Shown here piece after piece: positions 30,986-40,009 of a stretch of 42,829 nt of DNA. The notes under the pieces were generated by a model that had not been told where the DNA came from, made no database searches, and worked only from the letters and a program-made list of their open reading frames with translations. The first letter of the stretch is position 1, and every line of letters starts with the position of its first letter. The translations under genes were made by a program, and so were the position numbers. The DNA comes from a virus. The stretch is taken from IMG/VR virus record IMGVR_UViG_3300033553_000698, positions 1 to 42,829 of that record; one strand, given 5' to 3'.

Positions 30986-31072
30986 ATGAAAAACGATTTA
31001 AAAGCATTTATCATAGCCATTTTACTAATAGCACTGGCTTTTTACATTCAAATCTCGCAAATTTTAAACTAA
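30986..31072 (+). CDS. 28-aa membrane peptide
   Basis: KNDLK then a hydrophobic stretch AFIIAILLIALAFYI (residues 7-21). One transmembrane helix. Its stop overlaps the next start. First gene past the terminator; perhaps a small membrane-acting early protein. Confidence 0.5.
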   Translation: MKNDLKAFIIAILLIALAFYIQISQILN

Positions 31073-31224
31073 TGAAACGCACCTTTTTATTTGCACGCAT
31101 TGCCGGGGTTATTTTCAACGGGTATTTATATTTCGGCCTTGGATTCGATTTTCTAAGCTGTCTTATTTCAACGCTAATAGTGTTTGCAATTACAACTCCT
31201 TCAAAAATATTAAAAAATGAATAA
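31072..31224 (+). CDS. 50-aa membrane protein
   Basis: Two short hydrophobic segments (residues 5-25 with ARIAGVIFNGYLYFGLG, and 27-41 with LSCLISTLIVFAI). It overlaps the next gene by 8 bases and the previous by 1. No family recognised. Confidence 0.52.
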   Translation: MKRTFLFARIAGVIFNGYLYFGLGFDFLSCLISTLIVFAITTPSKILKNE

Positions 31225-31483
31225 TATAAAATACCTTATTTCAATTTCAAGAGAGCATTTTGAAAATAATTTTCCGGATTGGAATGAATTAACCTATTCT
31301 GAACAAAGAGAAATTGCAGATAAAAGAGTACTAGAAATAAATTCTTTTTTAGCAGGTGTGAAAAATTCAAAAAGCCCTTTTAAACTTTATAAAATAACAG
31401 ATTCTAACAATATTGAACTGCACGGAATTAAAATATTAGCAGTTGAAGAAAATAAACCCGAAGCGGACACTCCAGGTTTATAA
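31217..31483 (+). CDS. Hypothetical early protein
   Basis: 88 aa. Residues 8-45 are helical (SREHFENNFPDWNELTYSEQ), the rest mixed, with a disordered end (EENKPEADTPGL). No family recognised. Confidence 0.55.
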   Translation: MNNIKYLISISREHFENNFPDWNELTYSEQREIADKRVLEINSFLAGVKNSKSPFKLYKITDSNNIELHGIKILAVEENKPEADTPGL

Positions 31484-31511
31484 AAATTACTAATCACTAA
31501 AATTTACAACT

Positions 31512-32105
31512 ATGATTAACAATTTCAACAAAAGTACCAATTATTTGCAACTAGACCAAATAGTTGCAGGCGTAATGCCAAACGATTCTAACATTGAATT
31601 TATCGGCGTAAAAAAAACGAAGCAGGTATTATGGCTTCAAAATGGAAGCAATCATTATTTTTCCGATTTGCCAATACAATATTTACAATTAATTAAAGAA
31701 GAATATTTAAAATGGCCCAATGCCGTTGCTTTTTTAAGCAAAATTACCAACTCGTTTCCAAGGCAATTAGAACTGTTCACTTACTATATGTTTGGTGCTT
31801 TAGATACTAGGCCCGACATCGCTAATGGAAAGTTGTCACTTTCGGAAAACTTTAGAGATACCAAAAATTGCCCTAGCCTACTTTGGAACTGTAAAAACAT
31901 AACAATTGATGGCTACGTGCTTGATCAAAGAGAACTGTTAATTACCGATATGTTTTTTGATGATGTTCCTGACAAAACAATCGCTTGGTCCTTAAACATT
32001 TCAGAATCTTACTTAAACGACATAAAACATAAAATGTACCGCAATACCGGTGTACAAACTAAAGTAGCCTATATGAGAAAAGCAGTTCAACAACAAGTAG
32101 TGTAG
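31512..32105 (+). CDS. LuxR-type HTH protein
   Basis: 197 aa. The last 60 residues match a LuxR/GerE-type HTH: RELLITDMFFDDVPDKTIAW, then LNISESYLNDIKHKMYRNTG. This has the layout of the family: a first helix with RE, the scaffold helix with IA, the recognition helix SESYLNDIKHKMY and a final helix. The N-terminal 135 residues are a domain of unknown fold. It lacks a kinase-receiver domain. It is the only clear DNA-binding regulator in the early operon and a candidate to activate the late promoters. Confidence 0.72.
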   Translation: MINNFNKSTNYLQLDQIVAGVMPNDSNIEFIGVKKTKQVLWLQNGSNHYFSDLPIQYLQLIKEEYLKWPNAVAFLSKITNSFPRQLELFTYYMFGALDTRPDIANGKLSLSENFRDTKNCPSLLWNCKNITIDGYVLDQRELLITDMFFDDVPDKTIAWSLNISESYLNDIKHKMYRNTGVQTKVAYMRKAVQQQVV

Positions 32106-32107
32106 TT

Positions 32108-32470
32108 ATGGCAAATCCAATTAACCAAAAAATAAACATCAGAATTAACGGTAAAACAACAGATGAATTAATGTCTGAAGCTGGTAAAAAAGGCAATGAA
32201 GCCGGAACCGAATTAAGAAATATGCTTTTAAAAACTTTCGGTTCAACTTATGAATACTTAAAACTTAAAAATATGTCAAAATTTCTTTTAACAATAAACC
32301 AATTACAAGAGCAATCAGATAAATATCAGGCACAATTAGCCGCTTTAGAAATAGATGACAGTTACATAGATTTTGAAGAAAACCGCACGCTTTTAAGAAA
32401 TTTTTATAAGGAAAAAATTTCTGAGTTTACTGCTGAAATAAACAAGTTTAAAGCGGTTGAAAATGTGTAA
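32108..32470 (+). CDS. Hypothetical early protein
   Basis: 120 aa, with an N-terminal basic strand-like part (NQKINIRINGKTTDELMSEA), reminiscent of a ribbon-helix-helix start, and a long helix pair beyond residue 55. It is directly after the LuxR-type gene and before a 63-aa gene. Confidence 0.55.
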   Translation: MANPINQKINIRINGKTTDELMSEAGKKGNEAGTELRNMLLKTFGSTYEYLKLKNMSKFLLTINQLQEQSDKYQAQLAALEIDDSYIDFEENRTLLRNFYKEKISEFTAEINKFKAVENV

Positions 32471-32654
32471 AAAACAACAAAATCGTAGGTATCAATTGCA
32501 TCAGTCCATTAAAAACAATTTTGAATATGATGTAAAAACGAAGCTTGTTAAACTTCCGCATAATTTTTCAGAAGACCAGTACTCTAAAAAAATAGTAAAC
32601 GCTTTAAAAGAACTTCAAAAAATGAATTACTCACTTCAAATTTCTATTTGTTAA
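32463..32654 (+). CDS. Small basic protein before the primase
   Basis: 63 aa from ATG 32463; a TTG two codons upstream is possible. Basic start CKKQQNRRYQLHQS and a helical end. Overlaps the previous gene by 8 bases and the primase start by one. Confidence 0.5.
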   Translation: MCKKQQNRRYQLHQSIKNNFEYDVKTKLVKLPHNFSEDQYSKKIVNALKELQKMNYSLQISIC

Positions 32655-35600
32655 TGTATACCAAAGAATCTATTGATAAAGTAAGAGATACCAATATAGT
32701 ACAAACAATAATGAAGTACGTTGAACTTAAAAAAAGCGGTTCGGGGTACGAGGGTTTTTCGCCATTTGTTGCTGAAAAAACACCAAGTTTTAAAGTTTCA
32801 CAATCCAAACAAATATTTAAATGCTTTAGTTCCGGTAAAGGCGGTGATGCCATATCCTTTATTGAAGCGCATGAGAAAGTTAATTTTTATGAAGCAATTG
32901 AAATAATTGCAAAAATTCATTCCATTTCTTTGGAACGTGTTCAGGAAACGGAAGTGGCCAAGCGCTCACGCATTGTAATTGAAACAATGGAAGAATTTTC
33001 CACAAAAGTAGCTTCAATTTATCGAAACAATTTTTTCACATTAGAACCAACGCACTGGGCAAAAGAAATGATTAATGTTGAGCGTGGTTTTAATGATGAA
33101 ATACAAATTGACTTTCAAATTGGTTATGGATTACTTGAAAATCAAATCACAAATTACAGTCAGGAAACTGGGAACTTTGAAAATGCCAAAAAATTAGGAT
33201 TGGTAAATACCAAAGAATCTGCAACCTACGATGTTTTTAAAAAACGTGTCATTTTCCCAATTCATAACCATAGAGGTAAAGTTGTTGGTTTTGGCGGCCG
33301 ACGCTCAAATGATGAAGCTGATGTAAATTATGCCAAATATTTAAATTCAAAAGAATCGGATATTTTCGATAAATCTTCCATATTATACGGTTTATGGCAA
33401 GCTAAAGAAGCTATTAACAGAAAAGGATTTGCCATTTTAACAGAAGGGTATACCGATGTTATTGCAATGCATCAGCATTTTTGCGACAATACCGTTGCAT
33501 CCATGGGGACGGCTTTAACCGAACAACACTTAAAATTATTGGGCAGATATTGCAAACACATTGTTGTTTTGCGTGATGCCGATAAGCCCGGACAAGCTGC
33601 TGCCGAAAAGGACCTAAATGCTGGATTAGATAATGGGTTTACTATAGATGTATGCAGTTTGCCACTGGGTGAAGATCCAGACAGTTTTTGCCGAAAAGAA
33701 AAGGATGTTGAAGCGTGGATTGATCAAAATAAAAAAGACGGAATTTATTGGATTACGGAATTGCTTTTTTCTGAAGAAAACATTGTACGTGATAATTATC
33801 AGCGTGAAGTTGATGACTTAAATGAATCGTTAAAAATTAATGTAAAAGCCTTAGAATCTGATATTGTTTCTGTTGATGATTTAGAAGATATCGCCGAAAT
33901 TAAACAGGCAAAACTTCATAATAAAACAGTTTTGGCCGATGTTGAACGCTTTAAAAAAGAACACCTTCAAGAAGTAAAAAATCTGGTGAAAATTGATGTT
34001 CGAAAAAAATCGGATGCGCTTAAAAAAATATGTGAAATACTTTTTAAAATTAAACGTGAAGCCGTAAGGTTCGAATATATTAAAGAAATTTCCAAAATTA
34101 CGGAATATACGCCCGGCACTATTAAACTTGAAATTAGCAATCTAGAAAAAGAAGCCACAGAAAAACGCATTAGCGATACCGGAAAATTTAAATCTTCAAA
34201 AAAGAACTTGCCAAAAGGTGCCGACCCTGAAGAATATAACGAGTTTGGTTTTGTAACTATTAATGGCGTGTATTATTTTGAAAATTCAACCGGTACATTT
34301 TTCCAAGGTTCAGACTTTGAATTTATACCATTGTACCACACATTAGGAATGCGCGAAAATAAACGTGTTGTTGAACTTGTAAACGATGCCGGCACGCGAA
34401 AACTGATAGATTTTGAATCAGGTTTATTGGCCGATTTTGGAAGGTTTAGAAAAGTGCTTTACAATTTAAACGGCTTTAGGTTTCAAATTGAAAACGGTTT
34501 TCGTACTGAGCATTTTGAACGATTTGTGTCTAGATTTAATAGGGAGTTTGAACTTGCCAAAGAAATGTTTTCAATGGGTTGGAATAAAAAAGGCTGTTGG
34601 TCATTTGCTAATGGAACTTACTACAAACAAAAATTTATTAAAGCAAATAAATACGGTGTTGTAAAATTAGAAGGGATTAATGCAAATGAAAATGAAGATT
34701 CTGACGAAGCTATTTACAATGATAAAATTGAAAATTATTATGCCCCGGCTTTTTCTGTAATGCATAAAAATAATGAAGAAGATGATGACCCTTATGAAAA
34801 TGACAGAAACTTTATTTTTAAGCAGTCTCCAGTTACCTTAATAGAATGGCAAAATCAAATGATTACCGTTTTTGGAGATAAAGCTAAAATTGGCATCATC
34901 TACATTTTTGCAACCATTTTTAGAGATTTGTTTATGGACAATTATAGGAATTTTCCAATTTTAGGATGCTTTGGCGAAAAAGATTCTGGAAAATCTACTT
35001 TTGGACTTATACTTCAGCAGTTTTTTTACTTCAATTCAAAAGCCTTAGATGTTTCCAGAGCGACCAACGTGGCTTTTACAAGAATAGTTTCTCGTTGCCA
35101 CAATACGGTTATTGCCTGCGATGAATATTCCGATAAAAACGTTGAGCCAAACATACAACAAGGTTTAATGGGTTCTTATGATGGTATGGGGCGGCCAAAA
35201 GGAATGAATACCGGTGATAAACGCACTGCGAATGATAAAATATATTCGTCGCTGGTTGTTATGGGCCAATGGCTTCCTGCAATTTTTGACAATGCTTTTG
35301 GTACCAGAATGGTTTCTTTAATTTTTCCAAGTCTAAAATATACAGCTGATGAAAAAGAAGAATTTTTGAAGTTAACAGGATGGATGGATGCGGGCGTTTC
35401 ATCTTTAATTTTTGATATTTTAGACCATCGTACTTATTTTGAAAAACAATTGCCAATTGTTTACAACCAAGTTACCAGAGATTTAAAGAAAGAATTTGAA
35501 AATAAAGATCATCAAAACCGAATTTTAGAAGGTGTTACAAAGTTGCTGGTTACTTATAAAATTTTAGCCGACAAAATTAATATGCCATTTACTGAAGCTG

Positions 35601-36121
35601 ATTTTACAGATATCTGTATCAAAATAATTATTGAAAACAGCGAGCAAATATCCGACAGTAATGGCGTGAGTGAATTCTGGAAAACATTGGAATGGCTGTA
35701 TGAACATGGCCGCTTGCGTGAAGGCTTGCAATTTAAAATTGAAAGCAAAGCATCGTTCAAAGTTACAATTGGTAAAGAAGAAGTTGATTATGACAATTAT
35801 GAAGGCAATGAAATTTTATTTCTTCGCTTGAGCAGTGCACATCAAGATTATGTAAAGGAAGCCAGTACACGCGATGGCGTTGATATTATTAATGAAACAA
35901 CCTTACGTAATTACTTTAAAAACAGAAGCTATTATATTGGTAAGAGTGAAGGAAAAAAATTCGAAGGTAAAAACACCACGAGTTATGTATTCAACTACAC
36001 AAAAATGAAGCTGGGCAATATTCTAAACCTAGATTCGCAAACAAAATCGGCTTCATCATTAGAACAATCCACAATAAATATGCCTAATGAACCGGCTGAA
36101 AAAGAAGATTTACCATTCTAA
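32654..36121 (+). CDS. Primase-helicase fusion protein
   Basis: 1156 aa, the phage's main replication protein. Residues 25-90 match the CHC2-type primase N-domain (GFSPFVAEKTPSFKVSQSK, then FKCFSSGKGGDAISF) but three of four zinc ligands are lost (Ser, Val and Ser in place of Cys, His and Cys), as in other Bacteroidota phages. The TOPRIM core has TEGYTDV (263-269) and LRDADKPG (307-313, Asp308 and Asp310). A middle region is variable. The C-terminal ATPase has Walker A GEKDSGKST (774-782) and Walker B IACDEYS (Asp823, Glu824), so it is a helicase or loader. No phage DNA polymerase is present; host polymerase would extend the primers. ATG 32654 is chosen over TTG 32648. Confidence 0.88.
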   Translation: MYTKESIDKVRDTNIVQTIMKYVELKKSGSGYEGFSPFVAEKTPSFKVSQSKQIFKCFSSGKGGDAISFIEAHEKVNFYEAIEIIAKIHSISLERVQETEVAKRSRIVIETMEEFSTKVASIYRNNFFTLEPTHWAKEMINVERGFNDEIQIDFQIGYGLLENQITNYSQETGNFENAKKLGLVNTKESATYDVFKKRVIFPIHNHRGKVVGFGGRRSNDEADVNYAKYLNSKESDIFDKSSILYGLWQAKEAINRKGFAILTEGYTDVIAMHQHFCDNTVASMGTALTEQHLKLLGRYCKHIVVLRDADKPGQAAAEKDLNAGLDNGFTIDVCSLPLGEDPDSFCRKEKDVEAWIDQNKKDGIYWITELLFSEENIVRDNYQREVDDLNESLKINVKALESDIVSVDDLEDIAEIKQAKLHNKTVLADVERFKKEHLQEVKNLVKIDVRKKSDALKKICEILFKIKREAVRFEYIKEISKITEYTPGTIKLEISNLEKEATEKRISDTGKFKSSKKNLPKGADPEEYNEFGFVTINGVYYFENSTGTFFQGSDFEFIPLYHTLGMRENKRVVELVNDAGTRKLIDFESGLLADFGRFRKVLYNLNGFRFQIENGFRTEHFERFVSRFNREFELAKEMFSMGWNKKGCWSFANGTYYKQKFIKANKYGVVKLEGINANENEDSDEAIYNDKIENYYAPAFSVMHKNNEEDDDPYENDRNFIFKQSPVTLIEWQNQMITVFGDKAKIGIIYIFATIFRDLFMDNYRNFPILGCFGEKDSGKSTFGLILQQFFYFNSKALDVSRATNVAFTRIVSRCHNTVIACDEYSDKNVEPNIQQGLMGSYDGMGRPKGMNTGDKRTANDKIYSSLVVMGQWLPAIFDNAFGTRMVSLIFPSLKYTADEKEEFLKLTGWMDAGVSSLIFDILDHRTYFEKQLPIVYNQVTRDLKKEFENKDHQNRILEGVTKLLVTYKILADKINMPFTEADFTDICIKIIIENSEQISDSNGVSEFWKTLEWLYEHGRLREGLQFKIESKASFKVTIGKEEVDYDNYEGNEILFLRLSSAHQDYVKEASTRDGVDIINETTLRNYFKNRSYYIGKSEGKKFEGKNTTSYVFNYTKMKLGNILNLDSQTKSASSLEQSTINMPNEPAEKEDLPF

Positions 36122-36133
36122 AATTTAACAATC

Positions 36134-36439
36134 ATGAGCGCAAAAGTTTTAAAAACAAATCCAATCACCGTAGAAATTGAACTGGTAATTGCCAAACCCG
36201 ATGATTTAAAAGAAATAGATTATTACAAAGATATGGGTGAAGGATTGCCAAAAGAAAAGGTAATGAAACGCCGCCTTGGCGTTCCTTATTGGCTTATAAA
36301 CTCTAAAGGCGAAGTTGAAGCCCATCCTTATATAATTCACAAAGAAACCGATGTAAAACAACTGTCCATGTATTTAAAAAATGAACAATTATTAATTGCT
36401 AAAAGCCGCTTTCAAACCAATCAAAAAAATGGTATTTGA
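36134..36439 (+). CDS. Hypothetical early protein
   Basis: 101 aa, alpha/beta, with LVIAKPDDLKEIDYYKDMGE near 18-37. It has no recognised motif. It overlaps the next gene by 11 bases. Place after the primase suggests a replication accessory role. Confidence 0.55.
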   Translation: MSAKVLKTNPITVEIELVIAKPDDLKEIDYYKDMGEGLPKEKVMKRRLGVPYWLINSKGEVEAHPYIIHKETDVKQLSMYLKNEQLLIAKSRFQTNQKNGI

Positions 36440-36842
36440 ATCGAAAAAAAGACCCGGAGGTTACTATATAAACGGCAAGTTTGTTTTTGCTGTTAATTGG
36501 GCCATATCAAAAGAAAATTTCACAGAAGAAGAACATAATGAATTTCAAGATTATTTGCTTGGAAAGTTGCTGAAAAAGATAGAATCAGACATTAACAAAT
36601 TGAATTTAGCAACCTATAATAATGTAAAAACAAACCTATATATGAGTTCAATAGTTAAAAGAGAAAAAACCGAAATTAAATACACCGCCAACTTTTTAGC
36701 CTGGTTAAAATCTGAACCAATAGAAGATCAGGATAACTATAGCCTTAAAGCATTATTTGAAATATACATCAATCAAATATGTTGGAATGAAATTGAAAAG
36801 GACCCGGAACTGGAAGCATCAGATTTAAAATTAAGAATGTAA
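36429..36842 (+). CDS. Hypothetical early protein
   Basis: 137 aa from ATG 36429; a TTG 33 bases upstream is less likely. Helical core (TEEEHNEFQDYLLGKLLKKI) with a basic N-terminus (KKRPGGYYINGKFVF). No family recognised. Confidence 0.55.
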   Translation: MVFESKKRPGGYYINGKFVFAVNWAISKENFTEEEHNEFQDYLLGKLLKKIESDINKLNLATYNNVKTNLYMSSIVKREKTEIKYTANFLAWLKSEPIEDQDNYSLKALFEIYINQICWNEIEKDPELEASDLKLRM

Positions 36843-36865
36843 AAAATTATAAAAAATAAAACAGA

Positions 36866-37153
36866 ATGGATAAAAATACAGTAGTAATAGATATTAAAAA
36901 ATATGATGAATTTAAGGAATTTGAAAAAATAGTAAAAAATGCTAAATTCATTTGCTATGATATGTTTTCATTTGAATATAAGGGCCTATCAGAAAGTGAA
37001 CTTGTAGACAGACTCTCCTCAAGAGTAGAATCGTTAAAAAGAGAAATAACGAGACTAAAATACCCAAAAGAAAAAACAACAACAGTAGAAGACATAAAAC
37101 AAATGGGGCTTTTTTCATTGATTAAGTGGCGATTTAATAACTCTAAAAAATGA
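36866..37153 (+). CDS. Hypothetical early protein
   Basis: 95 aa. A coiled-coil segment (ESELVDRLSSRVESLKREIT near 40-59) and a C-terminal basic helix. Its stop overlaps the next start (ATGA). Confidence 0.55.
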   Translation: MDKNTVVIDIKKYDEFKEFEKIVKNAKFICYDMFSFEYKGLSESELVDRLSSRVESLKREITRLKYPKEKTTTVEDIKQMGLFSLIKWRFNNSKK

Positions 37154-37575
37154 AAAAAACAGCACACGAATTTAAAGGCGGTTGGGGAAAAATAATTATT
37201 GAAGCCCCAACACAAAAAGCGGCCAAAAAGGCTTTGCAAAGTTTCAAATTGAAAATTCTCTATTTAACGGTACACAAACAAGCATTTGATGTGATGGTAA
37301 CGGGTGAAAAAACAAATGAATTCAGAAAATATACCAAATGGATTATTTCACGTCTTATAGACAAAAAAACGCTTAAACCAAAAGAATATGATGTTGTGAA
37401 GATTGTAAATGGTTACGGAAACTCCAGACCTTATTTTATAGCTGAATTTAAAGGGTTTTTCTATGCCGAATTATTTTCTGTCATTCATTATTCCAATGGA
37501 TTGCAAGTAAAACAAGAACCCGGTGATTTTGTGATAAAACTTGGTAAAATAACGGAAACAAAGCATTGTATTTAA
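37150..37575 (+). CDS. ASCH-domain protein
   Basis: 141 aa. Residues 38-139 match the ASCH (PUA-like) fold: LYLTVHKQAFDVMVTGEKTN, then EFRKY, YDVVKIVNGYGNSRPYFIAE and a final strand. The Gly-Glu-Lys-Thr-x-Glu-x-Arg motif (GEKTNEFRKY) is the family signature. ASCH proteins bind nucleic acids or modified nucleosides and some are nucleases. In phage early operons they may handle RNA or modified bases. It overlaps the previous gene by 4 bases. Confidence 0.8.
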   Translation: MKKTAHEFKGGWGKIIIEAPTQKAAKKALQSFKLKILYLTVHKQAFDVMVTGEKTNEFRKYTKWIISRLIDKKTLKPKEYDVVKIVNGYGNSRPYFIAEFKGFFYAELFSVIHYSNGLQVKQEPGDFVIKLGKITETKHCI

Positions 37576-37640
37576 CTCACTGATGAAAACACGGTGAAGC
37601 GCAGCGGAATCTGTTTTATGAGGGGTTGAATACAGTGCGA

Positions 37641-37686
37641 TTTGAAAAAACTTACTTAAAATGAATTGGAATCAAAAAAAAATTTT
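37641..37686 (+). repeat. Leader-like repeat, copy 1
   Basis: TTTGAAAAAACTTACTTAAA, then ATGAATTGGAATC and a run of nine A, then TTTTA. The embedded mini-frame starts at 37661 and codes MNWNQKKIL before TGA. A near copy is at 38148-38193. The ends of the two copies lead into real genes. Confidence 0.68.
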
Positions 37687-38151
37687 ATGAGCAAAAAGAT
37701 AAAAGAATTGAGTTTAAAAGAAATGTCAATTACTGGCGCTTATTTAGGTTCTTTAGTCACTAAAATATGTCCTGATCCTGGTTGCTCGGCTGTTTGGCAT
37801 AATTGCCCAAAGAAGCACACTCGCTGTAATGATTGCGGCGGTAATATTATGGCTATAAATGCTGAAACCTTTTGGGAAAAATTTGCTTTGGAATGGTTTC
37901 AATATGATTTTAAATCAGGAGAATTATTTCGCCCAGTTTCAAGTATGAAATCGGTCGATGTCGAACTTCCAAAACTTGACGTTCCTGTTTGGGCGCTGTG
38001 TGAGAAAGCTGATGGGAGCCAGTGTATAAAAAAGATTAGACGGATCAATATGCCTGAACTATTTTCTAAATGGCAGTGGTCAGGTGTAAACATCAAATCG
38101 TATTTCACACTCAAAGTTACAGACTGGATTCTTTGTGATGTCGTATTTTGA
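37687..38151 (+). CDS. Zinc-ribbon early protein
   Basis: 154 aa from ATG 37687. Cys28 and Cys33 in ICPDPGC, Cys41 in HNCPKK, and a Cys pair near 47-50 in RCNDCGG form a likely zinc site, with His39 and His44 near. The rest is soluble and has Trp at many places. Small zinc-ribbon proteins are common in this operon. The mini-frame MNWNQKKIL upstream could be a leader, or part of the gene by -1 slippage on nine A. Confidence 0.6.
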   Translation: MSKKIKELSLKEMSITGAYLGSLVTKICPDPGCSAVWHNCPKKHTRCNDCGGNIMAINAETFWEKFALEWFQYDFKSGELFRPVSSMKSVDVELPKLDVPVWALCEKADGSQCIKKIRRINMPELFSKWQWSGVNIKSYFTLKVTDWILCDVVF

Positions 38152-38193
38152 AAAAACAAACTTAAAATGAATTGGAATCAAAAAAAATTTTAA
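38148..38193 (+). repeat. Leader-like repeat, copy 2
   Basis: TTTGAAAAAACAAACTTAAA, then ATGAATTGGAATC and eight A. It overlaps the last codon and stop of the zinc-ribbon gene. The mini-frame at 38167 codes MNWNQKKF before TAA. It is followed 12 bases later by the gene at 38206. Confidence 0.68.
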
Positions 38194-38205
38194 AACTCAA
38201 TTACA

Positions 38206-38376
38206 ATGAAAAACATCTTAAATCTTTTAGACAAATATGAGAATAGACACGACGGTAATCTACATAAAATCATTAGTTTTTCTGATGGAAGTGGAATAAT
38301 AATTAATTGTGAAGTTGAAACTGAAATTTTTCAATTTGAAAACCAACAAGAGTTAGAAAAATTTTTAAAAAATTAA
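38206..38376 (+). CDS. 56-aa early protein
   Basis: Begins 12 bases after leader copy 2. A small alpha/beta domain with KIISFSDGSGIIINCEVETE near 21-40 and a helical end. It ends 6 bases before the adenine methylase. No family recognised. Confidence 0.55.
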   Translation: MKNILNLLDKYENRHDGNLHKIISFSDGSGIIINCEVETEIFQFENQQELEKFLKN

Positions 38377-38382
38377 CTTAAA

Positions 38383-39261
38383 ATGAGTGGTAATAAATCA
38401 AAAATAATAGCATTTAATTATTTCGGTGGAAAGTTCTCCTGGATAGAACACCTATATGAGAATTTTCCTGCTGAATTTATACACCTAGTTGATGTTTTTG
38501 GAGGGAGTCTTTCAGTTACTTTAAACTACGATGGTAATGTTATTAAAACTGCAAATGAGATAAATAGCAATATTACCAACTTTTTTCAAGTATTAAGAGA
38601 TCACGAAGGCGAGTTAATGCGCTTATTAGAATTAACGCCTTGCAGTAAAGAAGAATACAATAGATGTTGGGAGACACACCCTGATAAAATTGAAGCCGCG
38701 CGTAGATTTTATGTGAGATTGCGCCAATCATTTTTTAGTTTAGGTGCTTCTCGAAAAAATAAAGGATGGCACATGGCAAAAACGCAGGTTAACTGTGCAG
38801 GGGGTGAAACTGTAAGTAAATGGAATAACTCTTTACCAAAATTATATGCTGTGGCCAGAGAAATTAGAAAAAATATACAAATCACAAATTTAGATTTTTT
38901 AGACTGTATAGATAAGGTTGATTTTACTGGAGCATTTTTTTATTGTGATCCACCTTATCCATACGAAACAAGAGCATCTAAAAATGATTATGCTTATGAA
39001 TTCACAACCGAGCAACATTACCAGCTTGCAGAAAAGCTACATGCAATTAAAGGGAAAGCCATGATAAGCAGTTACAATTCCGATCTGTATGAAAAACTCT
39101 ACTGCGATTGGACCAAGATTGAACTCCCTATAAAAAATAATAATATTAGATCTGGCAAAGTTCAAGAAGTCATTTGGTTTAATTATCCTATTGAATTGAC
39201 TGTTAAGCATATTGAAATGGAAAAACAAAAATCAAAACAACAAATTTCATTAAATATTTAA
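38383..39261 (+). CDS. DNA adenine methylase (Dam-like, D12 class)
   Basis: 292 aa. The AdoMet site is FNYFGGKFSWIEHL (11-24) and VDVFGGSLS (36-44); the catalytic motif is YCDPPYP (187-193), the N6-adenine type. Other D12 landmarks such as ARRFYVRLRQSFF (about 106-118) and MISSYN near 227-232 are present. It should methylate adenine in a short site, most often to avoid host restriction. The sequence specificity cannot be read from the protein. No cognate restriction enzyme is seen. Confidence 0.9.
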   Translation: MSGNKSKIIAFNYFGGKFSWIEHLYENFPAEFIHLVDVFGGSLSVTLNYDGNVIKTANEINSNITNFFQVLRDHEGELMRLLELTPCSKEEYNRCWETHPDKIEAARRFYVRLRQSFFSLGASRKNKGWHMAKTQVNCAGGETVSKWNNSLPKLYAVAREIRKNIQITNLDFLDCIDKVDFTGAFFYCDPPYPYETRASKNDYAYEFTTEQHYQLAEKLHAIKGKAMISSYNSDLYEKLYCDWTKIELPIKNNNIRSGKVQEVIWFNYPIELTVKHIEMEKQKSKQQISLNI

Positions 39262-39270
39262 AACTATGTT

Positions 39271-39768
39271 ATGGAAATAATAGCGAAATGTAAAAAGTGC
39301 GGTTGTACCGAAAATGATTGTTCTAAATGTATAGAAGCACAAGGTAAACCCTGTTATTGGGTGACTAAAGACCTTTGCAGCAGATGTTTTACTTATGACA
39401 TTATTGTTAAACATGGGGCAAACTATTTAATTGCAAATCCAGATAATTACAAGCCTAATAAAGAAACTTTATACTTTGGTGAAACCAAAATTACACCAGG
39501 AACAAAAATTAGTAAAATTGGTATTAAAAGGAGAACCTCATTTTCAATAAAAGAAGATAGCTTTTTGCAGTACGAAGGAACCTTAAAAATTAGGGATGTA
39601 AAACATGTTATTTTTTCATCAAGTTGGCCAGATGATGAAAACTCGGTAATTTTTAGATATGCTTTTGCTATAGCCAATACCAATAAACCAACTTTTATGT
39701 ATTTAACCACAAAATCTATGATGGGTGGGGCGGATATAGATTGCACACACGTAGAACTTATAAAATAA
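39271..39768 (+). CDS. Cys-rich zinc-binding early protein
   Basis: 165 aa. The first 42 residues contain CKKCGCTENDCSKC, GKPCYW and LCSRC, a dense Cys pattern that is common at the start of phage early proteins of unknown function. The remainder is a beta-rich domain. It may bind DNA, RNA or zinc-dependent partners. Confidence 0.65.
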   Translation: MEIIAKCKKCGCTENDCSKCIEAQGKPCYWVTKDLCSRCFTYDIIVKHGANYLIANPDNYKPNKETLYFGETKITPGTKISKIGIKRRTSFSIKEDSFLQYEGTLKIRDVKHVIFSSSWPDDENSVIFRYAFAIANTNKPTFMYLTTKSMMGGADIDCTHVELIK

Positions 39769-39776
39769 TAATAATT

Positions 39777-40007
39777 ATGGTTATTGGATTATATACCTGC
39801 TCTTGTCATTTATTTGACAGCTATGAAGCTGCTGATGCGGCTAGAAAACAAAAACTACCAATTGGCACTCCTGTAAAAAATAGATGCACAGGAACCGTTG
39901 GAGTTGTTAATGAACTTTGTAGCCAAAAAGGTTGGGTTATTGTAAAGTATGGCCCATTGCCAAAAGACAATCATTTAGAACACGTTCAAAAACTTATAAA
40001 AAAATAA
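39777..40007 (+). CDS. Hypothetical early protein
   Basis: 76 aa from ATG 39777; an earlier in-frame ATG inside the previous gene is less likely. It holds a KNRCTGTVGVVNELCSQKGW segment, an SH3-like barrel pattern (a turn, GTV, and a strand VIVKYG). A small nucleic acid-binding or scaffold role is possible. Confidence 0.52.
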   Translation: MVIGLYTCSCHLFDSYEAADAARKQKLPIGTPVKNRCTGTVGVVNELCSQKGWVIVKYGPLPKDNHLEHVQKLIKK

Positions 40008-40009
40008 TC

